Positions 1 to 9,277 are shown, counted from the stretch's first letter. The stretch is DNA of 64,000 bases from Paludibacterium purpuratum (GCF_004363805.1 NZ_SNZP01000013.1:85241-149240); one strand, 5' to 3'. Made by a program: numbers and translations. The notes: generated from the sequence alone by a model not told the origin.

Positions 1-1
1 C

Positions 2-292
2 TTCCGCCAGATGCTGGAAACCATGAATCACGGCGGCAAGATCGCCCTCCTGGGCATCCCGCCGGCCAACACCGCCATCGATTGGAACCAGGTCATCTTC
101 AAGGGCCTGGAAATCAAGGGGATCTACGGTCGCGAAATGTTCGAGACCTGGTACAAGATGGTGGCCCTGATCCAGTCTGGCCTCGATATCACGCCGATCA
201 TCACCCACCACTACAAGATCGACGACTTCCAGCAAGGCTTCGATGCCATGCTGTCCGGTCAGTCGGGTAAGGTGATTCTCGACTGGGCGTGA
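2..292 (+). CDS. tdh: L-threonine 3-dehydrogenase, 3' end (partial)
   Basis: This is the C-terminal part of a zinc-dependent threonine 3-dehydrogenase, which oxidises L-threonine to 2-amino-3-ketobutyrate with NAD. The gene runs in from the left edge, so the start is not visible; the frame is open from base 2. The visible 96 residues contain [10 protein letters not shown], the stretch [14 protein letters not shown] and the terminal [11 protein letters not shown], all of which I recognise from E. coli Tdh. The partner kbl, if present, would lie outside the window. A strong terminator follows 20 bases after the stop codon. Confidence 0.95.
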   Translation, partial: FRQMLETMNHGGKIALLGIPPANTAIDWNQVIFKGLEIKGIYGREMFETWYKMVALIQSGLDITPIITHHYKIDDFQQGFDAMLSGQSGKVILDWA

Positions 293-313
293 GCGATACC
301 TAGCTCAATCCAG

Positions 314-345
314 AACCCCGTGGGTAGTCGCCACGGGGTTTTTTG
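314..345 (+). terminator. Rho-independent terminator of tdh
   Basis: A perfect 10-bp stem, AACCCCGTGG pairing with CCACGGGGTT around a 7-base loop, runs straight into a run of six T. It separates tdh from the convergent cytochrome-porin gene that ends at 358. Confidence 0.9.
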
Positions 346-357
346 TTGCGACGACGG

Positions 358-1686
358 CTAGAAGGCGACCCAGGAGTAGAGGTACAGGGTGTTGTTGTCA
401 TGGGCGTTGCTGCCGTTGCCATCGTAATTGGTCGCCGCCCCCATGAATGCGTTGTAAGCCGTGTACTGCAGGCCAAGGCGCCACCATGGGCGCGGCATGT
501 AGTCGAATTCGACGATCTGACCGCGCGTGTTTGGGCTGCCGTTGGCGGAAGTGGGGTAAAGCAAGGCGTCGTGGCTGCCGTCGACGTGGAACACGCCCAG
601 TGTCAGTCCCCATTGGCGTCGATACCAGTATGAAATTTTTGCCTGCGCGCTGTGCAGCGTGTCGCTGTTGTTGCTCTGGTTGACGCCGAGTCCGACCTGA
701 TTCCAATTGGTGTGCTCATCGATGTATGAGGCCTGCATGGAGACACTGTGGGGCTCGGATAAATACTGGTACTGTGCGTCAAGCCCGATGTCGCGAAAGT
801 GATTCGAGGGCGCGCCGTTGCTGCCGGGGTCGACGCTGACGTGGGCATCGAGCCCGAAGGTGCCGATTTCCAGCGAATGTGGGCCCCAGTCCCGGTTCCA
901 TGCCAGGCGCCAATAGGGGTTATTGCCCTCGAGCCGGTTGTAAAAAGACACGCCGCGGCTGAACAGGCCGAACTTGCCGTCCGCGGCTTGGTAATCTCCC
1001 AGCTCGACATACCAGCGGCGATTGAGGAGTGCGTAGGCGGACAGGCCGACGGCTTGTTGTGCGAGTCCCTCGGCGATCAAAGGCGCGGGCGGCGTGTTGA
1101 GCCAGGTGTTGTACGACAAATTGGAAACCTGATACGGAAAGCTCAAGGCGGGCGTGGTGTTCCAGGCGTCCTGTCTGGTCGGGTTGTTGTTGAGCGACAG
1201 CCCGTAGATCAGATCCTGGTCCTGGTTTGCGCTATGGCCGACAAAGCGAAGGTCGGTGTTATCGCTCGCAAGCCCAGCGTCGAATCGCGTGCTGCCGTTG
1301 TCGTCGGTGGAGGAGGCCAGATTATCGTAAGTCCATTTAGAGAAGATGCCGATGTGCTCGTCCAGTTTGCCGGCGATAAATAAACTCCCGCCCTCGATGA
1401 CGCCTTGATTGTTCTTGGGATAGTTATGCGTGTTATTGGCCACGCCGGTGTGTGACGCGGTGAGTGTGGCCGACAAGGGAAACAACGAGGTGCTGCCCAG
1501 GGTATAGCCAGACAGCTTGAACGCGCGGCCTTCTGGGGTGAGTTCGGGGGCGCCGAGGTGGCAGGCGGCACAGTCCAGGCCCGTCTGGCGGGCGAATGCC
1601 GGAACAGCTTGCGCAGGCGCGTGCCATAACAGGGCGGCGCAGACGATGAGCGGGAACAAGCGCCGAAATAAGAGAGCCGAGTGCAT
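358..1686 (-). CDS. Outer-membrane cytochrome-porin-like monoheme protein
   Basis: The 442-residue product has a signal peptide (about residues 1-27, ending AQA), then a single heme c attachment motif CAACH at residues 39-43. It is followed by about 390 residues rich in aromatic, Gly and Asn residues in alternating pattern, and ends in an aromatic residue (WVAF). That looks like an outer-membrane beta-barrel. The arrangement of a heme at the mature N-terminus fused to a porin is that of the Cyc2-type family of extracellular electron transfer proteins, whose best-known members oxidise Fe(II). The motif PAFARQTG before the heme is common in betaproteobacterial proteins annotated only as cytochrome c. 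The start has a good upstream AGGAAA. Substrate and electron partner cannot be told from the sequence. Confidence 0.75.
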   Translation of the reverse strand: MHSALLFRRLFPLIVCAALLWHAPAQAVPAFARQTGLDCAACHLGAPELTPEGRAFKLSGYTLGSTSLFPLSATLTASHTGVANNTHNYPKNNQGVIEGGSLFIAGKLDEHIGIFSKWTYDNLASSTDDNGSTRFDAGLASDNTDLRFVGHSANQDQDLIYGLSLNNNPTRQDAWNTTPALSFPYQVSNLSYNTWLNTPPAPLIAEGLAQQAVGLSAYALLNRRWYVELGDYQAADGKFGLFSRGVSFYNRLEGNNPYWRLAWNRDWGPHSLEIGTFGLDAHVSVDPGSNGAPSNHFRDIGLDAQYQYLSEPHSVSMQASYIDEHTNWNQVGLGVNQSNNSDTLHSAQAKISYWYRRQWGLTLGVFHVDGSHDALLYPTSANGSPNTRGQIVEFDYMPRPWWRLGLQYTAYNAFMGAATNYDGNGSNAHDNNTLYLYSWVAF

Positions 1687-1723
1687 ATCATTTCCTTTTT
1701 TTGATTATGACTGCGTCGTTTTA

Positions 1724-1751
1724 ATTATTTATTTATTGATCATATCGGCAA
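1724..1751 (-). promoter_or_regulatory. Candidate promoter of the cytochrome-porin gene
   Basis: On the minus strand TTGCCG (plus 1746-1751) and AATAAT (plus 1724-1729) are separated by 16 bp in an AT-rich stretch about 40 bases before the start codon. This is a match to the sigma-70 pattern only; no other evidence supports it. Confidence 0.3.
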
Positions 1752-1891
1752 TGGGTGGGGATGGCGATAGGGCAGGGCTGGCCAAGCTGCCACGGGCATC
1801 GTTCTCCTCGCCGAGACGAATACATGCCGAATCAAGGGCTTTGCACCAGGGGTTGCAACGGGCTCTTCTTTCCTCTGCGCCCGCGAACCGG

Positions 1892-1897
1892 TAGAAT
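1892..1897 (+). promoter_or_regulatory. Candidate -10 element of the glyQ operon
   Basis: TAGAAT lies 34 bases before the chosen glyQ start. The corresponding -35 region (TTTCCT at 1869-1874) is weak, so this remains a tentative promoter. Confidence 0.3.
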
Positions 1898-1930
1898 CTC
1901 CGTTTAATTTTCTCTTTGCTGAACGGCGTC

Positions 1931-2824
1931 ATGCTTACTTTCCAGGAAATTATCCTTACGCTGCAGAACTATTGGAATCGCCAGGGCTGCGCCCTGCTGC
2001 AGCCTTACGATATGGAAATGGGCGCGGGAACCTCGCATACCGCGACCTTCCTGCGCTCCATCGGACCGGAGCCGTGGAACGCGGCCTACGTGCAGCCGTC
2101 GCGCCGGCCGAAGGACGGCCGCTATGGCGAAAACCCCAATCGGCTGCAGCACTACTACCAATTCCAGGTGGTGCTCAAACCGTCGCCGTCGAATATCCAG
2201 GATCTGTACCTGGGCTCGTTGCGCGAATTGGGTATCGACACCACCGTGCACGACATCCGCTTCGTCGAGGACGATTGGGAGAACCCGACGCTCGGCGCGT
2301 GGGGGCTGGGCTGGGAAGTGTGGCTCAACGGTATGGAAGTCACCCAGTTCACCTACTTCCAGCAGGTCGGCGGCTTGGATTGCCGTCCGGTGCTGGGCGA
2401 GATCACCTATGGGCTCGAGCGCCTGGCGATGTACCTGCAGGGCGTGGAAAACGTCTACGACCTGACCTGGACCGTTTATCCCAACGGCCAGAAAGTCAGC
2501 TACGGCGACGTGTTCCACCAAAACGAAGTCGAGCAGTCGCGCTATAACTTCGAGCATTCGAACGTGTCGTTCCTGTTCGAGCAGTTCAACCAGTTCGAGG
2601 GCGAGGCCAAGCGACTGTTGGACGCCGGTCTGCCGCTGCCGGGCTACGAGATGATCCTCAAGGCCGCGCATGCCTTTAACCTGCTCGATGCGCGCGGCGC
2701 CATCTCGGTGACGGAACGCGCCGCCTATATCGGCCGTATCCGCGCGTTGGCGCGCCAGGTAGCACAAGCCTATTACGACTCGCGCGAAGCCCTGGGCTTC
2801 CCGATGTGCCCGAAGGACGCTTGA
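1931..2824 (+). CDS. glyQ: Glycyl-tRNA synthetase alpha subunit
   Basis: The alpha chain of the bacterial alpha2-beta2 glycyl-tRNA synthetase carries the class II catalytic core that activates glycine. The product (297 residues from this start) has GAGTSH, the class II region [19 protein letters not shown], and GLERLAMY, all standard for GlyQ. An in-frame TTG at 1916 would add five residues, but the ATG at 1931 matches the usual N-terminus ([11 protein letters not shown]). No clear Shine-Dalgarno sequence precedes either. The stop overlaps the next start by one base (TGATG), and glyS follows that gene. Confidence 0.97.
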   Translation: MLTFQEIILTLQNYWNRQGCALLQPYDMEMGAGTSHTATFLRSIGPEPWNAAYVQPSRRPKDGRYGENPNRLQHYYQFQVVLKPSPSNIQDLYLGSLRELGIDTTVHDIRFVEDDWENPTLGAWGLGWEVWLNGMEVTQFTYFQQVGGLDCRPVLGEITYGLERLAMYLQGVENVYDLTWTVYPNGQKVSYGDVFHQNEVEQSRYNFEHSNVSFLFEQFNQFEGEAKRLLDAGLPLPGYEMILKAAHAFNLLDARGAISVTERAAYIGRIRALARQVAQAYYDSREALGFPMCPKDA

Positions 2825-3264
2825 TGAAACGAGCTGTCCTGTCGATGTTGTGCCTTGCCGCCTGCGCGTTGCCGGCGGCGGCCGCCGAGCGCCTGGCCGA
2901 CTGGCAGGTGTATCAGCGGGGGGCCGCGCTCGAACTGTCGATCGATCGCAATGCGATCTGGCAGGAGTCCGACGGCCTCGCGCACTTCGTCAATCAGGAA
3001 CGTTTCGTTCAGCGCCAGTACGACAAGCACTACCAGGTCTATTACTGGATCCGTCGCACCACGGGCTACGCTGATTGCAAAAAGTACCAGTACGTGCTGA
3101 CCAGCACCGATTTCTACACCGACACCAATCGACATGTCTGGTCGACCATGTATCCGGTGCCGCGCTATGCCTGGAAGTGGCAGCCGGTCTACCAGGATAC
3201 GCTGGCGGCCGCGATGATCGATCTGGTGTGCAGTAACCCTGCCTCGCGCAAGAAACCCGAATAA
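2824..3264 (+). CDS. Small secreted protein encoded between glyQ and glyS
   Basis: The 146-residue product starts with a clear Sec signal peptide (charged MKR, hydrophobic stretch, likely cut after ALPAAAA near residue 20). The mature part has no family I can name. It is rich in Tyr and Trp and contains two or three Cys, including one in the ADCKKYQY stretch and one near the end, so a disulfide is possible. It is read from an ATG overlapping the glyQ stop (TGATG), and its stop lies 3 bases before glyS, so it is translated with the synthetase genes. I recall that Neisseria also carries a small hypothetical gene between glyQ and glyS, which suggests conservation. Its function is unknown. Confidence 0.85.
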   Translation: MKRAVLSMLCLAACALPAAAAERLADWQVYQRGAALELSIDRNAIWQESDGLAHFVNQERFVQRQYDKHYQVYYWIRRTTGYADCKKYQYVLTSTDFYTDTNRHVWSTMYPVPRYAWKWQPVYQDTLAAAMIDLVCSNPASRKKPE

Positions 3265-3267
3265 GCC

Positions 3268-5328
3268 ATGAACGCTACCCTGTTGATCGAACTCCTCACC
3301 GAGGAATTGCCGCCCAAGGCTCTGCCCAGGCTGGCGGCCAGTTTCGCCGAAACGATCGGCGACGAACTGAAGAAAATGCAATTCGTCGCCGCCGATGCGG
3401 CGGCGACCGTGTACGCCAGCCCGCGCCGCCTGGCGGTGACCCTGCCGCAGGTGTTGTCGGTACAGCCCGAGCAGCACATCGTGCGCAAGGGGCCGGCGCT
3501 GTCGGCCGGCATGAAGGGCGGCGAGCCGACCCCTGCGCTGATGGGCTTCGCCCGATCCTGCGGCGTGGAAGTGGCCGAACTGACCACCTTGCACGACGGT
3601 AAGCAGGACGTGTATGCCTGGCAGACCGTCAAAGCCGGCCAGTCGCTTGCCGAAGTGCTGTCCGGCATCGTGGCCATGGCCCTCAAGAAACTGCCGGCGC
3701 CCAAGTTGATGCGCTGGGGCGATTCCGAACATCAATTCGTGCGCCCGGTGCATGGCCTGGTCATGCTGCATGGCGACGCGGTGGTCGACGGCGAGGTGTT
3801 GGGTCTGACGAGCGGCCGCGATACCCTCGGCCATCGTTTCCTGTGCAATGCGCCGGTGCCGCTGCCGGACGCGGATACCTACGCCCGGGTGATGTTCGAG
3901 CGTGGCCGCGTGGTGGCGAGCTTCGCCGCGCGTCGCGAACTGATTCATCATCGGCTGACCGAAGCAGCCGCGCAGCAAGGGGCAACCATCGCCGCCAGCG
4001 ATGCGCTGTTCGATGAAGTCGCCGCGCTGGTCGAGTGGCCGGTCGTGCTGGAGGCCGGTTTCGATGCCGAATTCCTTCAGGTGCCGCAGGAGTGCCTGAT
4101 TCTGACCATGCAGCAGAATCAGAAATATTTCCCGCTGCTCGACGCGACCGGCAAGTTGAAGAACCGCTTCTTGCTGGTCTCCAACCTCGAAGCCAGCGAT
4201 TCGTCCGCCATCGTCGGCGGCAACGAACGCGTGCTGCGCGCCCGACTGTCGGATGCCAAGTTTTTCTACCAGCAGGATCAGAAGGCGCGGCTCGAATCGC
4301 GTCTGCCGCGCCTGGCCGACGTGGTCTACCACAACAAGATCGGTAGCCAGTGGCAGCGTATCGAACGTCTGCAAGTGATTGCCGGCGCCATCGCCGGCCG
4401 CCTGGGCGCCGATGCCGCGCTGGCCGAACGCGCCGCGCAGTTGGCCAAGGCCGACCTGGTGTCGGACATGGTGGGCGAGTTCCCGGAGCTGCAAGGTATC
4501 ATGGGGATGTACTACGCCGAGCTCGACGGCGAGCATCCAGAGGTGTCGGCCGCCATCGAGGGCCATTATCACCCGCGCTTTGCGGGGGACTCGTTGCCGC
4601 AAGGCCCGGTCGCCACGGCCGTGTCGTTGGCCGATAAGCTGGAGACGTTGGTCGGCATCTGGGGCATCGGCTTGGTGCCCTCTGGCGACAAGGATCCGTT
4701 CGCGCTGCGCCGTGCTGCGTTGGGCGTGTTGCGCATGCTGCTGGCGCACCCGCTCGACTTGCGCGATCTGCTGCGTCTGACCGCCGATGCCTTCCCGCCG
4801 GGGCTGTTGGCCGCCGAGGCGGTGGACGAAGTATTCGGTTTTTGCCAGGAACGGTTGAAGAACTATCTGGCCGGCGAATATCGCGGCGACGAGATCGACG
4901 CCGTGCTGGCGCTGGCGCCGTCGGCCATCTCCGATGTCCCGGCCGTGCTGGCCGCCGTGGCGGAATTCAAGCGCCTGCCGGAGGCGGCAACGCTGGCGGC
5001 CGCCAACAAGCGCGTGAAGAACCTGTTGAAGAAAACCAGCGGCGACAACGGCGAAGTCGACCCGGCGCTGTTGCAGCACGATGCCGAACAGGCGCTGTTG
5101 GCCGCGCTCGAGGCGCTGTCGCCGACTGTCGAGGCACTGTTCGCCGCGCATGATTTCGCCGCCGCGCTGGCCGCGCTGTCTAGCCTGAAGGAGCCGGTAG
5201 ACGCCTTCTTCGACGGGGTGATGGTGATGGACGAAGATATGGCGATCCGTCGCAACCGCTTGGCGCTGTTGACGCGACTGGCCACACTGTTCAACCGCGT
5301 GGCCGATATCTCGCTGCTCGCCGAATAA
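3268..5328 (+). CDS. glyS: Glycyl-tRNA synthetase beta subunit
   Basis: The 686-residue beta chain (family length about 690) supplies tRNA recognition in the heterotetrameric glycyl-tRNA synthetase. The start LLIELLTEELPPKALP, the central LTMQQNQKYFPLLD, and the HD-type stretch near DKLETLVGIWGIGLVPSGDKDPFALRR are all characteristic. The C-terminal third is the anticodon-binding DALR-like helical region. It starts 3 bases after the secreted orf and is in the same operon as glyQ. Confidence 0.97.
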   Translation: MNATLLIELLTEELPPKALPRLAASFAETIGDELKKMQFVAADAAATVYASPRRLAVTLPQVLSVQPEQHIVRKGPALSAGMKGGEPTPALMGFARSCGVEVAELTTLHDGKQDVYAWQTVKAGQSLAEVLSGIVAMALKKLPAPKLMRWGDSEHQFVRPVHGLVMLHGDAVVDGEVLGLTSGRDTLGHRFLCNAPVPLPDADTYARVMFERGRVVASFAARRELIHHRLTEAAAQQGATIAASDALFDEVAALVEWPVVLEAGFDAEFLQVPQECLILTMQQNQKYFPLLDATGKLKNRFLLVSNLEASDSSAIVGGNERVLRARLSDAKFFYQQDQKARLESRLPRLADVVYHNKIGSQWQRIERLQVIAGAIAGRLGADAALAERAAQLAKADLVSDMVGEFPELQGIMGMYYAELDGEHPEVSAAIEGHYHPRFAGDSLPQGPVATAVSLADKLETLVGIWGIGLVPSGDKDPFALRRAALGVLRMLLAHPLDLRDLLRLTADAFPPGLLAAEAVDEVFGFCQERLKNYLAGEYRGDEIDAVLALAPSAISDVPAVLAAVAEFKRLPEAATLAAANKRVKNLLKKTSGDNGEVDPALLQHDAEQALLAALEALSPTVEALFAAHDFAAALAALSSLKEPVDAFFDGVMVMDEDMAIRRNRLALLTRLATLFNRVADISLLAE

Positions 5329-5346
5329 GCGAGGCATGCCGCACTT

Positions 5347-5372
5347 CGCCGGCGCGCCCTGCCGCGCCGGCG
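5347..5372. repeat. GC-rich inverted repeat between glyS and gmhB
   Basis: Perfect 10-bp arms (CGCCGGCGCG and its complement) surround a 6-base loop. No T run follows on either strand, so it is not a classic terminator. It may be a transcript-stabilising or attenuating hairpin. Confidence 0.45.
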
Positions 5373-5392
5373 ACCGAAGATTGGAGATCCGT

Positions 5393-5941
5393 ATGAAGCT
5401 GGTGATTCTCGATCGCGATGGTGTCATCAACGAAGACCGCGATGACTACGTCAAAAGCCCAGCCGAGTGGGTGCCGATCGCCGATAGTCTGGAGGCGATC
5501 GCCAATCTGACCCAGGCGGGTTGGCGCGTGGTCGTTGCCACCAATCAGTCGGGCATCGGCCGCGGCTTGTTCGACATGCATGCGCTCAATGCCATGCACG
5601 AAAAAATGCACCGACTGGTCAATCAAGCCGGTGGGCGTATCGATGCCGTGGTGTTCTGCCCGCATACCCGCAACGATCAGTGCCGTTGCCGCAAACCGGC
5701 ACCCGGCATGGTGCTGGAAATCGCCGAGCGCTTCCATGTGCGCCCGGATTCGCTGCCCATGGTTGGCGACAGTCTGCGCGATTTGCAGGCCATCGACGCC
5801 GCCGGCGGCCATCCGATCCTGGTCAAGACCGGCAAGGGACAGAAGACCCTGGCCGGTGGCGAGCTGCCGGAGCATACCCGAGTGTTCGACAATCTCTACG
5901 ATGCCGCCGAATTCCTGATTCAATCCCCCGATTACCAATAA
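5393..5941 (+). CDS. gmhB: D-glycero-D-manno-heptose 1,7-bisphosphate 7-phosphatase
   Basis: This HAD-family phosphatase removes the 7-phosphate in the synthesis of ADP-heptose for the lipopolysaccharide inner core. The 182-residue product begins MKLVILDRDGVIN, with the nucleophile Asp7 and acid Asp9 in DxD. It also has the HAD motif TNQSG, the Cys-His-Cys-Cys zinc site (CPHTRNDQCRCRKP), and the MVGDS motif. An upstream in-frame ATG at 5336 lies before a hairpin and is rejected, because TTGGAG sits correctly before 5393. plsC follows after 16 bases. Confidence 0.93.
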   Translation: MKLVILDRDGVINEDRDDYVKSPAEWVPIADSLEAIANLTQAGWRVVVATNQSGIGRGLFDMHALNAMHEKMHRLVNQAGGRIDAVVFCPHTRNDQCRCRKPAPGMVLEIAERFHVRPDSLPMVGDSLRDLQAIDAAGGHPILVKTGKGQKTLAGGELPEHTRVFDNLYDAAEFLIQSPDYQ

Positions 5942-5957
5942 TTCGAAACGAGGCCCG

Positions 5958-6722
5958 ATGCTGCTCTGGATTCGCAACCTGCTCTATTGGGTGGTGCTGG
6001 TCATCTCCACCACCGTGTTCTTCCTGTGTCTGCTGCTGCTCGCGCCGCTGCCGCGCCGCCGCCGTCATTTCCTCGGCGTGGCCTGGTGCAAGGTGCTGAT
6101 GTGGATGCTGGAAAACGTCATCGGCCTCAAATACCGGCTGATCGGTGCCGAGCATATTCCCAATACACCGTCCATCATTTGCTCCAAGCACCAATCCGGC
6201 TGGGAAACCCTGTCGCTGCAAACCATTTTCCCGTATCAGATCTACGTCGCAAAACGCGAATTATTGTGGATTCCGATCTTCGGCTGGGGGTTGGCGTTGA
6301 TGAACGCCATCATGATCAACCGCTCCGAGCGGGCGCGCGCCAACCAGCAAATCATCGAGCAGGGGCGCGAGCGCTTGCGTCACGGTTTCTGGATCACCGT
6401 GTTCCCCGAGGGCACGCGCGTCAAACCCGGCGTACGCGGCAAGTACAAGCTGGGCGCGGCGCGCATGGCGATCGACCTGCAAATTCCATTGGTGCCGGTG
6501 GCGCATAACGCCGGCGAATTCTGGCCGCGCAATTCGTTTCTCAAATACCCGGGCCTGATCACCATGGTGATCGGTCCCGCCATTGCCCCGGAAGCCGGCA
6601 AGAGTGCCGACGATCTGATGTCCGAGGCCGCGGACTGGATCGAGGCGCGCCAGCAGGAAATCGGCGGTGTCGGTCCCTGTGCCGGTCAGGCGCGCTCTGG
6701 TGCTCCAGCTCGCTCTGCCTGA
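5958..6722 (+). CDS. plsC: 1-acyl-sn-glycerol-3-phosphate acyltransferase
   Basis: This membrane enzyme adds the second acyl chain to lysophosphatidate in phospholipid synthesis. The 254-residue protein has an N-terminal hydrophobic segment (about residues 5-32). The first acyltransferase motif is KHQSGWE, an H-x4-E variant of the usual H-x4-D that I know from other betaproteobacteria. FPEGTR is the glycerol-phosphate-binding motif. A GAGG precedes the start. The last 56 bases overlap the next gene in another frame. Confidence 0.93.
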   Translation: MLLWIRNLLYWVVLVISTTVFFLCLLLLAPLPRRRRHFLGVAWCKVLMWMLENVIGLKYRLIGAEHIPNTPSIICSKHQSGWETLSLQTIFPYQIYVAKRELLWIPIFGWGLALMNAIMINRSERARANQQIIEQGRERLRHGFWITVFPEGTRVKPGVRGKYKLGAARMAIDLQIPLVPVAHNAGEFWPRNSFLKYPGLITMVIGPAIAPEAGKSADDLMSEAADWIEARQQEIGGVGPCAGQARSGAPARSA

Positions 6723-7386
6723 CGGCAGCCGCCCCGAGATCGTGGTCTCGCGCCGTGCGCGCCGGACCATCGGCATCCGGGTACTCGACGGCCGCATCGA
6801 ATTGGCGGCGCATGCCCGTGTGCCGCTTTCGATGCTGCAGCGGGTGCTGGACGAAAAGCGCGATTGGATCTGGCGTCATTGGCAGCGCCAACAGGCGCTG
6901 CTGCTGGCCCGGGCCGCAGCGCCGCAGGCCGTTTGCCTGCAGGGGCGGCCGCTGGCTTTGCTTTGCGAGCCGGCGCGGCCCGCCGGCGCCGCCCTGACCG
7001 ACGACGCGTTGCGCGTGGGCGGTACGGCGGGGGATGTGCGTGCGCAGGTAGCCCATTTCCTGTTTTGCCAGGCCGCCGAAGTATTTCCGCGCCATCTGCG
7101 CCGGCTGGCACCGTTGGCCGCGCGCGCACCCGGACAGCTGCTGTTGTCCTCTGCGCGTACACGCTGGGGCAGTTGCCATCGCGATGGCCGCATTCGCCTG
7201 AATTGGCGTTTGATCCAGGCGCCGCCGACCATCCTCGATTACGTGATCGCCCACGAATTGGCGCATTTGCGCCATATGAACCATTCGCCGGCCTTTTGGC
7301 AGGAAACCGGGCGACTGTATCCGGACTGGCGCACTGCGCGCGCCTGGCTGCGCCGGCAAGGCGAAAGCCTGTTCGATTTTGGCTGA
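6667..7386 (+). CDS. YgjP/DUF45-family zinc metalloprotease-like protein
   Basis: The 239-residue product belongs to the family annotated as M48-like metal-dependent hydrolase (YgjP, DUF45). It shows the N-terminal [12 protein letters not shown] pattern, the TRWGSC motif, and the zinc site [16 protein letters not shown], where two His and a later His would bind metal with Glu as catalytic base. The cellular substrate of the family is poorly defined. The start is a GTG inside the plsC 3' end, preceded by AGGAAA. The 56-base overlap is long, so a slightly later GTG at 6679 is also possible. Confidence 0.88.
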   Translation: MSVPVPVRRALVLQLALPDGSRPEIVVSRRARRTIGIRVLDGRIELAAHARVPLSMLQRVLDEKRDWIWRHWQRQQALLLARAAAPQAVCLQGRPLALLCEPARPAGAALTDDALRVGGTAGDVRAQVAHFLFCQAAEVFPRHLRRLAPLAARAPGQLLLSSARTRWGSCHRDGRIRLNWRLIQAPPTILDYVIAHELAHLRHMNHSPAFWQETGRLYPDWRTARAWLRRQGESLFDFG

Positions 7387-7412
7387 ATCGATACCAAAAG
7401 GAGATAAATTCA

Positions 7413-7802
7413 ATGAGAATATTGCATACCATGCTGCGCGTGGGGAACCTCGAGCGCTCTTTGGCTTTCTATCAGCAGGTGCTCGGAATGCGCCTGCTGC
7501 GTCGTCAGGATTTTCCGGATGGGCGCTTTACCCTGGCGTTCGTCGGCTATGGCGAAGAGTCCGAGCATACCGTGCTGGAGCTGACCCACAACTGGGATAC
7601 GGCCGAGTACGAACTGGGCGCAGGCTTTGGCCACATTGCGCTCGAGGTCGACGACGCGGCCGCCGCTTGTGACGCCGTGCGCGCCAAAGGGGGCAAGGTG
7701 GTGCGCGAAGCCGGTCCGATGAAACATGGCACAACGGTCATCGCTTTCGTCGAGGATCCGGACGGTTACAAGATCGAATTCATCCAGAGAGGCAGTCGAT
7801 AG
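7413..7802 (+). CDS. gloA: Lactoylglutathione lyase (glyoxalase I)
   Basis: Glyoxalase I converts the hemithioacetal of methylglyoxal and glutathione to S-lactoylglutathione. The 129-residue product aligns by eye with E. coli GlxI. All four metal ligands are at the expected positions: His5, Glu56, His74 and Glu122. A strong AAGGAG lies 10 bases before the ATG. An ORF that reads in from upstream in the same frame is a shadow of the YgjP-like gene. Confidence 0.96.
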   Translation: MRILHTMLRVGNLERSLAFYQQVLGMRLLRRQDFPDGRFTLAFVGYGEESEHTVLELTHNWDTAEYELGAGFGHIALEVDDAAAACDAVRAKGGKVVREAGPMKHGTTVIAFVEDPDGYKIEFIQRGSR

Positions 7803-7866
7803 CGCGGGGCCGGGCAGGCCTCCCGGCATTCCCTGCACTCTGGATATCATGCAGAAAGAGTAGGGA

Positions 7867-9267
7867 ATGACAATGCAACAAAAACTGCTGGCGGGGCTAC
7901 TGCTCCTTGTGCCGATGGCGGCGCAAGCGGCCACGCTCGATGGCGCAAGCCTGAGTCTGCTGTGGGGGCTGCCCTTTGCCGCCATCCTGCTGTCGATTGC
8001 GCTGTTTCCGATGTTTGCCGAGTCCATTTGGCATCATCACTTCGGCAAGATCGTGGCAGTGTTTACGCTGGCCTTCCTGCTGCCGTTCGTCTCGTGGTTC
8101 GGCATCGAGGCGATGCTCGGGCTGTTGGCGCACGCGCTGTTGACCGAGTACTTACCCTTCCTGATTCTGTTGTTGACGCTGTATACGCTGTCGGGCGGGA
8201 TCTTGCTCACCGGGCGGCTGCATGCCACACCGGCACTCAACACCCGCATCCTGGCGCTCGGCGCGTTGCTCGCGCCGGTCATGGGCACCACCGGCGCCGC
8301 CATGCTGCTGATCAGACCGCTGTTGCGCGCCAACAAGGGCCGGCATCACAAGGTCCATGTGGTGGTGTTCTTCATTTTCCTGGTGGCCAATATCGGCGGC
8401 GGACTGACGCCGCTCGGCGATCCGCCGCTGTTTCTCGGCTTTCTCAACGGCGTGAGCTTTCAGTGGACCTTCCGCCATATGTTGGCCCCGGTACTGGTGG
8501 CGGTGGCTCTGTTGTTGGCGATGTTCTATTTTCTCGACCGGCACTATTTCCGCAAGGAGCGCCAGCAGCATCCGACGCATGGGCCGGACGAACCGCTGCG
8601 CCTGTCCGGGCGGATCAACCTGCTGTTGTTGATGTTTGCCATCTGCGCCGTGCTGTTGTCCGGGGTGTGGAAACCCGGCATCGAGCTGTCGCTGTTCGGC
8701 GTGCACTTGCCGCTGCAGGACATGGTACGAGATGCGATGTTGCTGCTGCTTACCGGACTGTCGCTCTGGCTTACGCCACGCTGGGTGCGTGCCGGCAACG
8801 AATTCAATTGGCATCCGATCGCCGAGGTGGCCAAGCTGTTCGCCGGCATCTTCATCACCATCGCGCCGGTGATCGCCATGCTGCGCGCCGGCCACGCCGG
8901 ACCGCTGGCCAGCTTGTCGCGGTTGGTGACCCTCCCGTCCGGACAGCCTCACGATCCGGCCTACTTCTGGATGACCGGCTTACTGTCGAGTTTCCTCGAC
9001 AACGCACCGACCTACCTGGTGTTTTTCAATATGGCGGCCGGCGACGCGCACATCCTGATGGGGCGGTTGTCCTCGACCCTGCAGGCGATCTCCATGGGTG
9101 CGGTTTTCATGGGGGCGATGACCTATATCGGCAATGCGCCCAACTTCATGATCAAGAGCATCGCCAGTCATCATCGCGTCAGAATGCCGAGCTTCTTCGC
9201 TTACCTCGGCTGGTCTTGCACCTTTCTGCTGCCGGTGTTTGTGCTGTTGACGCTGCTGTTCTTTTGA
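7867..9267 (+). CDS. Sodium:proton antiporter of the ion transporter superfamily
   Basis: The 466-residue protein has a short signal-like N-terminus and about 11-12 hydrophobic segments. It contains GGGLTPLGDPPLFLGFL and YIGNAPNF, the loop motifs of the ArsB/NhaD-like ion transporter superfamily, so it is most likely a cation/proton antiporter of the inner membrane. The NhaE family known from Neisseria is the nearest match I can suggest, without certainty. Two ATG codons lie at 7867 and 7873; the TAGGGA just before gives the better spacing to the second. No partner gene is adjacent. Confidence 0.8.
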   Translation: MTMQQKLLAGLLLLVPMAAQAATLDGASLSLLWGLPFAAILLSIALFPMFAESIWHHHFGKIVAVFTLAFLLPFVSWFGIEAMLGLLAHALLTEYLPFLILLLTLYTLSGGILLTGRLHATPALNTRILALGALLAPVMGTTGAAMLLIRPLLRANKGRHHKVHVVVFFIFLVANIGGGLTPLGDPPLFLGFLNGVSFQWTFRHMLAPVLVAVALLLAMFYFLDRHYFRKERQQHPTHGPDEPLRLSGRINLLLLMFAICAVLLSGVWKPGIELSLFGVHLPLQDMVRDAMLLLLTGLSLWLTPRWVRAGNEFNWHPIAEVAKLFAGIFITIAPVIAMLRAGHAGPLASLSRLVTLPSGQPHDPAYFWMTGLLSSFLDNAPTYLVFFNMAAGDAHILMGRLSSTLQAISMGAVFMGAMTYIGNAPNFMIKSIASHHRVRMPSFFAYLGWSCTFLLPVFVLLTLLFF

Positions 9268-9277
9268 TTCCGGTGCG

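Noticed and set aside
2773..5430. Very long minus-strand open frame (885 codons) opposite glyS
   Set aside because: It lies wholly antisense to the well-supported glyS and neighbours and is rich in Arg, Gln, His and Gly as expected for a codon-bias shadow; no family or ribosome site is visible.
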